A stretch of DNA of 64,000 nucleotides from Candidatus Microbacterium colombiense (lineage in GTDB: Bacteria > Actinomycetota > Actinomycetes > Actinomycetales > Microbacteriaceae). The DNA is taken from positions 930,001 through 994,000 of the forward strand of contig CP119308.1 of NCBI GenBank assembly GCA_029203165.1, given 5' to 3'. The notes beneath the pieces are model-generated. The model did no database searches. It was not told where the DNA came from and was given only the letters and a program-made list of their open reading frames with translations. Each line of letters starts with the position of its first letter. Positions within the stretch are counted from its first letter, which is position 1. Of the stretch, positions 29,388 to 38,153 are shown in pieces. The translations under genes and the position numbers were made by a program.

Positions 29388-30668
29388 ATGATCGACCTCG
29401 CACTCCTCCGCGAAAATCCGGAGATCGTCCGCCGTTCACAGGCCGCCCGTGGCAACGACCAGGGCACCGTCGACGTCGCACTCGAGGCCGATCGATCGCG
29501 CCGCGCAGCACTCAGCGCGTATGAGGAGCTGCGGGCCGAGCAGAACGCCTTCGGCAAGCGGGTCGCCCAGGCGCCCAAGGAGGAGAAGGCGGCGCTGGTC
29601 GCCCAGGTGAAAGACCTCTCCGAGCGTGTGAAGCAGGCGCAGGTGACGGCGGGCGAAGCGTCGGATGCGGCGGCGGCGGCGCTCGGGCGCATCGAGAACG
29701 TCGTGATCGACGGCGTTCCGGTGGGCGGCGAGGCGGACTTCGTCGAGCTGCGCCGTGTCGGCGAGGTGCCGGCGTTCGACTTCGAGCCGCGCGACCACCT
29801 GGAGCTCGGCGAGCTCCTGGGGGCGATCGACATGGAGCGCGGTGCCAAGGTCTCGGGCGCACGCTTCTACTTCCTGCGCGGCATCGGTGCGCGTCTGGAG
29901 ATCGCGCTGATGAACCTCGCCCTCGACAAGGCGCTGCAGAACGACTTCGTGCCCCTGATCACGCCGACGCTCGTGCGCCCCGAGATCATGCAGGGCACCG
30001 GCTTCCTCGGTGAGCACGCCGATGAGGTGTACCACCTCGACAAGGACGACGATCTGTACCTCGTCGGCACCAGCGAGGTCGCGCTCGCGGGCTACCACAA
30101 GGACGAGATCGTCGACCTCTCGCGCGGTGCGCTGCGGTACGCCGGATGGTCGACCTGCTACCGCCGCGAGGCCGGTTCGCACGGCAAGGACACCCGCGGG
30201 ATCATCCGGGTGCACCAGTTCAACAAGCTCGAGATGTTCGTCTACATCGATGCCGCCGACGCCGAGGCGGAGCACCTGCGTCTGGTCGCACTGCAGGAGG
30301 AGATGCTGACGTCGCTCGGCCTGTCCTACCGCGTGATCGACGTGGCCGCGGGCGACCTGGGGTCGAGCGCGGCACGCAAGTACGACATCGAGGCGTGGGT
30401 GCCCACGCAGGGCGCGTTCCGCGAGCTCACGTCTACCTCGAACTGCACGACCTATCAGGCGCGCCGCCTCGACGTGCGTCATCGCCCCGCGAGCGAGGAG
30501 GGGGCGGCCAAGACGCAGCACGTCGCCACCCTCAACGGCACGCTGGCCACGACGCGATGGATCGTCGCCCTGCTCGAGACCCACCAGCAGGCGGACGGAT
30601 CGGTGCGCGTGCCCGAGGTGCTGCGTCCGTACCTCGGCGGCCTCGAGGTGCTGGAGCCGATCGCATGA
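29388..30668 (+). CDS. serS: serine--tRNA ligase
   Basis: Class II seryl-tRNA synthetase, 426 residues. An N-terminal antiparallel coiled coil (about residues 30-105) that grips the long variable arm of tRNA-Ser is followed by the catalytic domain with motif 2 (CYRREAGSHGKDTRGIIRVHQFNKLEMF region) and TSNCTTYQARRL. TAGAAT (29376-29381) is exactly six bases before ATG 29388, and no ribosome site is present, so the message is probably leaderless. A tRNA-Ser gene lies 0.9 kb downstream. The stop overlaps the HAD gene by ATGA. Confidence 0.97.
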   Translation: MIDLALLRENPEIVRRSQAARGNDQGTVDVALEADRSRRAALSAYEELRAEQNAFGKRVAQAPKEEKAALVAQVKDLSERVKQAQVTAGEASDAAAAALGRIENVVIDGVPVGGEADFVELRRVGEVPAFDFEPRDHLELGELLGAIDMERGAKVSGARFYFLRGIGARLEIALMNLALDKALQNDFVPLITPTLVRPEIMQGTGFLGEHADEVYHLDKDDDLYLVGTSEVALAGYHKDEIVDLSRGALRYAGWSTCYRREAGSHGKDTRGIIRVHQFNKLEMFVYIDAADAEAEHLRLVALQEEMLTSLGLSYRVIDVAAGDLGSSAARKYDIEAWVPTQGAFRELTSTSNCTTYQARRLDVRHRPASEEGAAKTQHVATLNGTLATTRWIVALLETHQQADGSVRVPEVLRPYLGGLEVLEPIA

Positions 30669-31486
30669 CCGCGCTCTGGCTCGTAGGGCTCGACGTCGAC
30701 GGCACCATCCTGCTGCAGGACGAGACGATGAGCCCCGGCGTGCCCGAGGCGATCGCGCGCGTGCGCGACGCCGGACACGTCGTGACGATCGCGACGGGAC
30801 GCAGCTGGATGGCGACGCGTCGCTACGTCGAAGAGCTCGGCATGACGGCCGAGTACGTGGTGTGCTCGAACGGTGCGGTGACGATGCGTCGCGACGGCGA
30901 CGGGTGGGAACGCTGGAACGTCGAGACCTTCGACCCCAGTCCCGTGCTCGCGCTGCTGCGCGATCGCCTGCCCGAAGCGCGCTACATGGTCGAGCTCGCA
31001 TCCGGACAGCGGCTGTACACCGAGCAACTCGACGACTGGACGCTCGACGGCGGACGCCGCGTGACCTTCGACGAGCTCGCCGCCGAGCCGGTGTCGCGCG
31101 TCGTCGTGGTCTCGCCCGGTCACGACGAGGAGGACTTCCACCGGCTGGTGGCCGATGCCGGCCTCAACGAGGTCTCCTACGCGATCGGCTGGACGGCGTG
31201 GCTCGACATCGCTCCGCAGGGCGTCGACAAGGGCACCGCGCTGGAGCAGGTGCGCGTAGAACTCGGGCTGGCGGGCGACCGGGTCTTCGTCGCGGGAGAC
31301 GGACGCAACGACATCGGGATGTTCGGGTGGGCACGGTCCCTCGGCGGACGTGCCGTGGCCATGGGACAGGCGCCCGATGTGGTCAAGGACGCGGCGAACG
31401 AGGTCACCGCTGACGTCGTGGACGGTGGGCTCGCGCGCGCCCTGGACACGCTTCCAGCACGCGCTCAGGTGCACGCGGGAGAATAG
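30665..31486 (+). CDS. HAD family phosphatase (Cof-type)
   Basis: A 273-residue haloacid dehalogenase superfamily hydrolase of the Cof/IIB type. The nucleophile motif GLDVDGTIL places Asp10 and Asp12 in the active site; IATGRS is motif II, and VAGDGRNDIGMF carries the last acidic metal ligands. It dephosphorylates a small metabolite, not identifiable from sequence. It is translationally coupled to serS, an arrangement common in actinobacteria. Confidence 0.9.
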   Translation: MTALWLVGLDVDGTILLQDETMSPGVPEAIARVRDAGHVVTIATGRSWMATRRYVEELGMTAEYVVCSNGAVTMRRDGDGWERWNVETFDPSPVLALLRDRLPEARYMVELASGQRLYTEQLDDWTLDGGRRVTFDELAAEPVSRVVVVSPGHDEEDFHRLVADAGLNEVSYAIGWTAWLDIAPQGVDKGTALEQVRVELGLAGDRVFVAGDGRNDIGMFGWARSLGGRAVAMGQAPDVVKDAANEVTADVVDGGLARALDTLPARAQVHAGE

Positions 31487-31528
31487 AACTCGGCTAGACT
31501 CACGCGTTGTCGGCAGATTCGTCTGTCG

Positions 31529-31613
31529 GGAGGGTTGTCCGAGTGGCCGATGGAGCTGGTCTTGAAAACCAGTGGGCAGAGATGTCTCGTGGGTTCGAAT
31601 CCCACACCCTCCG
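31529..31613 (+). tRNA. tRNA-Ser (anticodon TGA)
   Basis: An 85-base class II tRNA. The acceptor arm GGAGGGT (31529-31535) pairs with ACCCTCC (31606-31612), discriminator G. The anticodon arm CTGGT-CTTGAAA-ACCAG carries TGA. The variable arm is long, and the T arm contains GGTTCGAATCC. The 3' CCA is not encoded. TAGACT (31495-31500) is a likely -10. Confidence 0.96.
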
Positions 31614-31664
31614 CATGTAGAGCACGGTGGCCCCGCACCGACTGCTGATCCGAAAGGCCCTTGA

Positions 31665-32903
31665 GTGAGCGAGAAGATGCGACGTCGCCGCACGATCGCG
31701 CGGCACGGCCAGCTGCGCTCGCCGGGTGCGGTGGGTCAGCTGCTCAAGTTCATCGCGATCGGACTCGCCGTCGTGCTGGTCAGTGGTCTCGGAGTCGGTG
31801 CCTACATCGCCTACGACCTCTCGAGCACCGTCGCCGCGAACGCGGTCGAGCTCGAAGGGCAGGAAGCCGTGCCGCCGAACATCGGCGAGTACGAGGGCGG
31901 CTTCAACTTCGTCCTCACGGGTGTCGACACCTGCGAGGAGAAGTACGCCTCCCTGTTCGGCGATCGCTGCAGCGGGAGCGACTCGGAGGGCAATCTCAAC
32001 GATGTGAACCTGCTCGTGCACGTGTCGAACGAGCCGCGCCGTATCACCGTCGTCAGCTTCCCGCGCGACCTGATGATCCCGATCCCCGAGTGCACCGATG
32101 AAGACGGGAACGTGCATTCGGCGATGAGCAAGCAGCCGCTGAACGTGGCGTATTCGGATGCCGGGCTCAACTGCGTCGTCAAGACGATCTCGGAGCTCAG
32201 CGGACAGGAGATCCAGTTCGCGGCATCCGTCACCTTCGGTGGCGTGATCGAGATCACGAACGCGATCGGCGGCGTCGACGTCTGCCTCGCCAACCCGATC
32301 AGGGACAGTTACACGGGCCTCGATCTGAAGGCCGGAAATCACACGGTCGAGGGACTGCAGGCGCTGCAGTTCCTGCGCACCCGTCATGGTGTCGGCGACG
32401 GCAGCGACCTGGGCCGCATCGGCAACCAGCAGCAGTACATGTCGAGCCTGGCGCGCAAGCTGATCAGCGGAGAGGTGCTCGGCAATGTGCCGGTCATGCT
32501 CAAGCTCGCCAACACCGCCCTCAGCAACCTCGAGGCCAGCACATCGCTCGCCAACAACCCGATGACGATCGTGCAGATCGCCCTCGCCGTGAAGGAGGTG
32601 CCGTTCGAGGACATCGTCTTCGTGCAGTACCCGAGCGGCACCGATTCTGACAATCCGAACAAGGTCGTGCCGAACTACGAGGCGGCGACCGCGCTGTGGG
32701 ATGCGATCGAGGCGAACGCGCAGCTGCAGATCACCTACGAGAACAACAGCAACGACGGTGTCATCGTCGAGGAACCGACCGCCCCGACCGAAGAGGCGAC
32801 GCCGGATCCCACGGCGACCCCCGACAACGTCGTGGCTCTGCCCGATACGATCAAGGGCAACTCGGCCGCTCAGCAGACCTGCTCGAACGGCAACGTCCGC
32901 TGA
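31665..32903 (+). CDS. LCP family (LytR-CpsA-Psr) cell-wall glycopolymer ligase
   Basis: A 412-residue protein anchored by one transmembrane helix (about residues 27-50) after a basic cytoplasmic tail. The extracellular LCP domain has the conserved blocks NFVLTGVDT, RITVVSFPRDLMIPIP (arginine and aspartate bind the polyprenyl pyrophosphate) and FLRTRHGVGDGSDLGRIGNQQQYM. LCP enzymes transfer glycopolymers from lipid carriers to peptidoglycan. The C-terminus is Thr/Pro/Glu-rich. Start GTG 31665 has AAAGG about ten bases upstream. Confidence 0.92.
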   Translation: MSEKMRRRRTIARHGQLRSPGAVGQLLKFIAIGLAVVLVSGLGVGAYIAYDLSSTVAANAVELEGQEAVPPNIGEYEGGFNFVLTGVDTCEEKYASLFGDRCSGSDSEGNLNDVNLLVHVSNEPRRITVVSFPRDLMIPIPECTDEDGNVHSAMSKQPLNVAYSDAGLNCVVKTISELSGQEIQFAASVTFGGVIEITNAIGGVDVCLANPIRDSYTGLDLKAGNHTVEGLQALQFLRTRHGVGDGSDLGRIGNQQQYMSSLARKLISGEVLGNVPVMLKLANTALSNLEASTSLANNPMTIVQIALAVKEVPFEDIVFVQYPSGTDSDNPNKVVPNYEAATALWDAIEANAQLQITYENNSNDGVIVEEPTAPTEEATPDPTATPDNVVALPDTIKGNSAAQQTCSNGNVR

Positions 32904-32919
32904 CACCCGCAGTAGGCCG

Positions 32920-32951
32920 CTTGCGCGTTCTTGCAAGGACTTGCGTACACT
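32920..32951 (+). promoter_or_regulatory. malR-like promoter with three CTTGC direct repeats
   Basis: CTTGC occurs at 32920, 32930 and 32940, exactly ten bases (one helical turn) apart, the middle one in the palindrome CTTGCAAG. TACACT (32946-32951) is the -10, six bases before the ATG of the regulator gene. Streptomyces MalR is known to bind CTTGCAG/CTTGCAAG motifs; this region matches that pattern. Confidence 0.75.
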
Positions 32952-32957
32952 GACCCC

Positions 32958-33962
32958 ATGTCGAAGCGCCTGGCCGATGTGGCCCGCAAGGTCGGAGTGA
33001 GCGAAGCCACGGTCAGCCGTGTGCTCAACGACAAGCCCGGTGTGTCCGACGCCACACGCCAGGCCGTGCTCACGGCGCTCGATGTTCTCGGGTACGAGAG
33101 GCCGACCAAGCTCCGTGGGGAGCGCGCGCGACTCGTCGGCCTCGTGCTGCCGGAACTGCAGAACCCGATCTTCCCGGCCTTCGCGGAGATCGTGGGCGGC
33201 GCGCTCACCCAGAACGGCTACACGCCGCTGCTGTGCACGCAGAACGCCGGGGGCGTCACCGAGTCGGACTACGTCGACCTGCTGCTCGCACAGCAGGTCT
33301 CGGGCGTGATCTTCCTCGGTGGCAACTACACGCAGGCGGATGCCGCGCATGAACACTACGAGAGGTTGCGGCAGGTGAACCTGCCCACCGTGCTCGTGAA
33401 CGCCCGGGTGCCGGAGCTGCGCTTCCCCACCGTCTCCACCGATGACAGTGCCGCCGCGGAACAGGCCGTGCTGCACGTGCATCAGCTCGGCCATCGCCGC
33501 ATCGGCCTGCTCCTGGGCCCGAAGGATCATGTGCCCTCGCAGCGCAAGCTCGAGGCCGCGCGCCGTCTGCTCGACCGACTCGGTGCGCCGCTGGATGACG
33601 CCCTCGTGGTGCGGGGCATGTACTCGCTCGAATCGGGGCAGGCGGGTGCGACGAGGTTGCTCGAGGCCGGCGCGACGGCGATCGTGTGCGCGAGCGACCC
33701 CATGGCTCTCGGGGCCGTGCGCGCGGCGCGGCGCGGGGGATATGCCGTGCCAGGACAGGTGAGCGTCGTCGGGTTCGACGACTCGGCCCTGATGAGCTGC
33801 ACCGAGCCGCCGCTCACGACGGTACGTCAGCCGATCGAGTCGATGGGTCGCGCCGTGATCGAGCTGTTGCTCGCTCAGATCGCGGGCAACACCCAGCCCG
33901 GTGACGAACTGCTCTTCGAGCCGGAGCTCGTGTTGCGCGCCTCCACCGGCCCCTTCGCCTGA
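32958..33962 (+). CDS. LacI family transcriptional regulator, MalR-like
   Basis: A 334-residue repressor: helix-turn-helix RLADVARKVGVSEATVSRVLND at about residues 4-25, then a sugar-binding domain. It lies directly before a GH13/ABC maltose-type operon on the same strand, and CTTGC motifs occur both at its own promoter and at the operon promoter, so self- and operon repression are likely. TACACT is exactly six bases before ATG 32958, giving a probable leaderless message. The MalR name rests on context and site similarity. Confidence 0.9.
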   Translation: MSKRLADVARKVGVSEATVSRVLNDKPGVSDATRQAVLTALDVLGYERPTKLRGERARLVGLVLPELQNPIFPAFAEIVGGALTQNGYTPLLCTQNAGGVTESDYVDLLLAQQVSGVIFLGGNYTQADAAHEHYERLRQVNLPTVLVNARVPELRFPTVSTDDSAAAEQAVLHVHQLGHRRIGLLLGPKDHVPSQRKLEAARRLLDRLGAPLDDALVVRGMYSLESGQAGATRLLEAGATAIVCASDPMALGAVRAARRGGYAVPGQVSVVGFDDSALMSCTEPPLTTVRQPIESMGRAVIELLLAQIAGNTQPGDELLFEPELVLRASTGPFA

Positions 33963-34006
33963 CGCCGGCCGCGGCGCGCCACTGTGCTCGCCGCACTTCT
34001 TCGCGC

Positions 34007-34074
34007 CTGCAAGTCATCGCAAAATTCCAACATTTTGTTTAGTTCTTGCGCGAAGTGCTGAGGAAAGCTACATT
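34007..34074 (+). promoter_or_regulatory. promoter and operators of the maltose-type operon
   Basis: TTGCGC (34046-34051) and TACATT (34069-34074) are 17 bases apart, a fair -35/-10 pair. CTTGCGCG (34045-34052) overlaps the -35, and an inverted CTGCAAG (34007-34013) lies 33 bases upstream, both matching the motifs at the regulator's own promoter. Confidence 0.7.
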
Positions 34075-34105
34075 CGGAACATCGCCACCGATGACGAGGA
34101 GTTCC

Positions 34106-35770
34106 GTGGACACCGATGTTCTGCGCAGCACGATCCCTGCTCGCCCTGTGACCCTGCCCGCGGATGCCGGATGGTGGCGCACGGCCGTGATCTATCAGGT
34201 CTACGTGCGCAGCTTCGCCGACGGGAACGGCGACGGCATCGGCGATCTCGCAGGCGTCCGCTCGCGCCTCGGCTACCTGAAGAGCCTCGGCATCGACGCG
34301 CTGTGGTTCACCCCCTGGTACCCGAGTCCCCTGGCCGACGGCGGGTATGACGTGCGCGACTACCGCGGCATCGACCCGCGCTTCGGCACGCTGGAGGAGG
34401 CCGAGCAGCTCATCGCCGAGGCCCTGGCCCTCGGCATCCGCACGATCGTCGACATCGTGCCCAACCACGTCTCCGACCAGCACGAGTGGTTCCGCCAGGC
34501 CCTGGACGCCGCACCCGGAAGTGCGGAGCGCGAGCGCTTCTGGTTCCACCCGGGGCGCGGGGGCGACGGTTCCGGCATCCCGACGAACTGGGTGTCGAGC
34601 TTCCAGGGCGAGACGTGGACGCGCACGCGCAACTCCGACGGCACCGCGGGAGAGTGGTACCTGCATCTGTTCACTCCCGAGCAGCCCGACCTGAACTGGA
34701 ACCATCCCGACGTGCGCCGGGAGCACGAGGATGTGCTGCGGTTCTGGTTCGACCGCGGCGTCGCCGGCGTGCGCATCGACTCGGCGGCGCTGCCCGTCAA
34801 AGACCCGGCGCTGCCGGACCTTCCGGCGGGGGCCGCCCCGGCCGTGGGTCACCCGCACATCGACCGCGACGAGCTGCACGACATCTATCGCAGCTGGCGC
34901 GCCGTCGCCGACGAGTACGAGGGCGAGCGCGTGCTGGTCGGGGAAGTGTGGCTCGATGACGCCGAACGATTCGCCCGATACCTGCGTCCCGGCGAGATGC
35001 ACACCGCGTTCAACTTCGGCTTCATGTCGCAGCCGTGGAGCGCGCAGGCCATGCGCTCCTCGATCACCCGCACCCTGGCCGAACACGCTCCGGTCGGTGC
35101 ACCCGCGACCTGGGTGCTGTCGAACCACGACGTGACCCGCCCCGCCACCCGCTACGGGCAGGCCGACTCTTCGTTCGCGTTCGAGCGCAAGCGCTTCGGC
35201 ACCGCGACCGACGCCGCACTGGGCGCGCGGCGCGCACGGGCCGCCGCACTCCTCGTCGCCGCACTGCCAGGAAGCCTCTACATCTATCAGGGCGACGAAC
35301 TCGGCCTGCCCGAGGTCGAGGTTCCGCTCGAGGCGATCGAGGACCCGATGCACTTCCGCTCCGGGGGCGTCGATCCGGGGCGCGACGGATGCCGGGTTCC
35401 GCTGCCCTGGTCAGGGTCGGCCAGTCCGTATGGGTTCGGCGGTGCGCCATGGCTCCCTCAGCCCGCCGACTGGGCGCCGCTCGCCGTCGACGCGCAGGAA
35501 CGCGATCCCCAGTCGACGCTGAACCTCTACCGTCGCGCGGTCGCGCTGCGCCGCCGCCTGACCGACTTCGGCGGAAGCGACCTGGAGTGGCTCGAACTCG
35601 GTGCCGACGTGCTGGCGTTCCGTCGCGGTGACGACACCCTCAGCATCACGAATCTCGGCGCCACGCCCGTGCCGCTGCCGGCGCATCACGAACTGCTGCT
35701 CTCGAGCCAGCCGCTCGACGGCACTCTCCCACCCGATGCGACCGCGTGGCTTGCGCTGCGCGCCCTCTGA
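34106..35770 (+). CDS. GH13 alpha-glucosidase
   Basis: A 554-residue cytoplasmic family 13 enzyme of the alpha-glucosidase/oligo-1,6-glucosidase type. It releases glucose from maltose and short maltodextrins after import. The barrel opens with VIYQVYVRSFADGNGDGIGDLAG; the nucleophile is Asp225 (GVRIDSAAL), the acid/base Glu280 (VGEVWLD) and the transition-state stabiliser Asp342 (SNHDVTR). GTG 34106 is preferred since GAGGAG (34096-34101) precedes it; ATG 34091 is in frame but without a ribosome site. It heads the operon with binding protein and permeases. Confidence 0.93.
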   Translation: MDTDVLRSTIPARPVTLPADAGWWRTAVIYQVYVRSFADGNGDGIGDLAGVRSRLGYLKSLGIDALWFTPWYPSPLADGGYDVRDYRGIDPRFGTLEEAEQLIAEALALGIRTIVDIVPNHVSDQHEWFRQALDAAPGSAERERFWFHPGRGGDGSGIPTNWVSSFQGETWTRTRNSDGTAGEWYLHLFTPEQPDLNWNHPDVRREHEDVLRFWFDRGVAGVRIDSAALPVKDPALPDLPAGAAPAVGHPHIDRDELHDIYRSWRAVADEYEGERVLVGEVWLDDAERFARYLRPGEMHTAFNFGFMSQPWSAQAMRSSITRTLAEHAPVGAPATWVLSNHDVTRPATRYGQADSSFAFERKRFGTATDAALGARRARAAALLVAALPGSLYIYQGDELGLPEVEVPLEAIEDPMHFRSGGVDPGRDGCRVPLPWSGSASPYGFGGAPWLPQPADWAPLAVDAQERDPQSTLNLYRRAVALRRRLTDFGGSDLEWLELGADVLAFRRGDDTLSITNLGATPVPLPAHHELLLSSQPLDGTLPPDATAWLALRAL

Positions 35771-35810
35771 CCCTGCACCACCCGATCAGCACCACATGGA
35801 AGGACAGACA

Positions 35811-37181
35811 ATGAAGTCACCCACGAAGGTCCTCGTCGCCGGAGTCGCCGCACTGGCGACGGTCGGCGCTCTCGCCGGCTGCACCGCCGGCGGAGATGAG
35901 GGAAGCGCGGACGGCAAGACCGAGTTGCGCGTCGCGACGTTCCCGCCCGGGGCCGATGCCGCAGCGTACGAGGCGTTCGCCGCCCAGGAGAAGCAGTTCG
36001 AGAAGGAGCATCCCGACATCGACATCATCGGTGTCGAGTACGAATGGGAGGGGCCGACCTTCGCGGTGCAACTCGCCGGTGGCAGCTTGCCGGACGTCTT
36101 CACCGTTCCGTTCACCGACTCCAAGACGCTGCTCGAGAACGGTCAGCTCATGGACGTCACGGATGCGATCGACGACCTCGGCTACACCGACAAGTTCAAC
36201 CCGATCATCCTCGACGGCGTCACCGGCTCCGACGGCAAGATCTACGGCTTCCCGCGTCAGGCCTACGCCGCCGCCCTGCACTACAACCGCGATCTGTTCG
36301 AGCAGGCGGGACTCGACCCCGACAACCCGCCGCAGACCTGGGACGAGATCCGCGAGGCCGCGAAGGCGATCCACGACGCCACCGGCAAGGCGGGCTACGC
36401 GCAGATGGCGATCAACAACACGGGCGGGTGGCAGCTCACCTCGCAGACCGTCGCCCGCGGCGGCCGCACCCAGACCGACAACGGCGACGGGACGGCGGAG
36501 TCGACGATCGACAACGACGGCACGAAGGCCGCTCTCGAGTTCCTGCACGCGGTCAAGTGGGAGGACGGGTCGTTCGGATCGAAGGTCGACCTCGACTGGG
36601 GCACGATCAACCAGGAGTTCGCGGCCGGCAACGTCGGCATGTACACGTCTGGGTCCGACATCTACACGGCCCTCGTGCGCGACTTCGGCATGGACTCGTC
36701 GATCTACGGCATGACGGTCGTGCCGATGGAAGGCGACGACCCCGGCACGCTCGGTGGTGGCGACATCGCGGTGATGAGCCCGAAGATCGACGAGAAGACC
36801 AAGGCCGCCGGTGTCACGTGGATCGACTGGTACTACATGCAGAAGCTCATGGACGAGGATGCCGCCGTACTCGACGCGCAGACTCTGAACGAGTCGGGCC
36901 AGGCCGTCGGCACCCCGCTGCTGCCGGTGCTCAGCCGCGAGCTGTACGACCAGTCCCTCGAGTGGATCGCGGACTACATCAATGTGCCGACCGAGCAGAT
37001 GGCTCCGTTCAGCGACCGCATCTGGGACCAGACCCCGGTCGGTGAGCCGAAGGTGAAGACGCAGGAGGTGTACTCGCTGCTCGACACGGTCGTGCAGACG
37101 GTGCTGACCGATGAGAACGCCGACATCGATGCCCTCCTCGCCCAGGCCCAGAGTGACGCCCAGGCGAAGCTCGACGAGTAG
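35811..37181 (+). CDS. maltose/maltodextrin-type binding lipoprotein of an ABC importer
   Basis: A 456-residue family 1 solute-binding protein with lipobox LAGC (Cys24). It captures an oligosaccharide, probably maltodextrin, for the two following permeases. The block LHYNRDLFEQAGLDPDNPPQ (about residues 156-175) and the aromatic-rich WIDWYYMQKLMDE are typical. AAGGA precedes ATG 35811. As in the other CUT1 module of the window, no ATPase is present. Confidence 0.9.
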   Translation: MKSPTKVLVAGVAALATVGALAGCTAGGDEGSADGKTELRVATFPPGADAAAYEAFAAQEKQFEKEHPDIDIIGVEYEWEGPTFAVQLAGGSLPDVFTVPFTDSKTLLENGQLMDVTDAIDDLGYTDKFNPIILDGVTGSDGKIYGFPRQAYAAALHYNRDLFEQAGLDPDNPPQTWDEIREAAKAIHDATGKAGYAQMAINNTGGWQLTSQTVARGGRTQTDNGDGTAESTIDNDGTKAALEFLHAVKWEDGSFGSKVDLDWGTINQEFAAGNVGMYTSGSDIYTALVRDFGMDSSIYGMTVVPMEGDDPGTLGGGDIAVMSPKIDEKTKAAGVTWIDWYYMQKLMDEDAAVLDAQTLNESGQAVGTPLLPVLSRELYDQSLEWIADYINVPTEQMAPFSDRIWDQTPVGEPKVKTQEVYSLLDTVVQTVLTDENADIDALLAQAQSDAQAKLDE

Positions 37182-37187
37182 CAGCCG

Positions 37188-38153
37188 ATGACGATGACGC
37201 TCCCCGAGCAGCGGGCGGCGGTGGAGACCTCTCCGCCGCCCGCTGTGCGACGTGCCCGCCGCCGCTCGCCTCTGACCTGGTACCGCGGCGGCGGCGCGGC
37301 GAACCTCCTGTTCGTGCTGCCGATGCTGTTCGTGTTCGTCTTCTTCTCCTGGTCGCCGATCGTGCAGTCCGTGATCATGAGCCTGCAGAAGACGAACCTG
37401 ATCGTGTCGGAATGGGTCGGCTTCGACAACTACCTCGCCGTGATCGGCGACCCCGAGCTGGGTCGCGCCGTGATCAACACGCTGTGGTTCGCCGTGCTCG
37501 CCCTGCTGTTCGGGTTCCCGCTGCCGCTGCTGATGGCGGTGCTGATGAGTGAGGTGAGAAGAGGCAAGGGCATTTACTCGGCGCTGGCCTATCTGCCGGT
37601 CGTGATCCCTCCGGTGGTCGCGGTGCTGCTGTGGAAGTTCTTCTACAGCGCCGACCCGTCCGGCGTCTTCAACTCGGTGCTGGCGTGGGTCGGCATCCCT
37701 CCGCAACCGTGGATCCAGGATGCTGTGCAGGCGATGCCCTCGCTCGTGCTCGAGGCGACCTGGGCCGGGGCCGGGGGATCGATCATCATCTACCTCGCGG
37801 CGCTTCTGGGAGTGCCGCCGGAGCTCTACGACGCCGCCGAGGTCGACGGCGCCGGAATCTGGAAGAAGATCTGGCACGTCACGCTCCCGCAGCTGCGCGG
37901 CATCCTGTTCATCATGCTGATCCTGCAGGTGATCGCCACGGCGCAGGTGTTCCTCGAACCCTTCCTGTTCACCGGCGGAGGACCGGCGGGCGCGACCAAG
38001 ACCGTGCTGCTCTACATCTACGACAAGGCGTTCCGCAACAGTCTCGGCGGCGACTACGGCGAGGCCACGGCGGTCTCGGTGCTGCTGGCGATCGTGTTGG
38101 CCGTCCTGTCCTGGCTGTACTTCAAGTTGACCGACCGTTGGAGCACGACGTGA
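37188..38153 (+). CDS. carbohydrate ABC transporter permease (MalF type)
   Basis: A 321-residue permease with six predicted helices; EAA loop ELYDAAEVDGAGIWKKIWHV. The first 45 residues are a proline- and arginine-rich cytoplasmic tail. It starts six bases after the binding-protein stop, and its own stop overlaps the next permease (GTGA). Confidence 0.92.
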   Translation: MTMTLPEQRAAVETSPPPAVRRARRRSPLTWYRGGGAANLLFVLPMLFVFVFFSWSPIVQSVIMSLQKTNLIVSEWVGFDNYLAVIGDPELGRAVINTLWFAVLALLFGFPLPLLMAVLMSEVRRGKGIYSALAYLPVVIPPVVAVLLWKFFYSADPSGVFNSVLAWVGIPPQPWIQDAVQAMPSLVLEATWAGAGGSIIIYLAALLGVPPELYDAAEVDGAGIWKKIWHVTLPQLRGILFIMLILQVIATAQVFLEPFLFTGGGPAGATKTVLLYIYDKAFRNSLGGDYGEATAVSVLLAIVLAVLSWLYFKLTDRWSTT

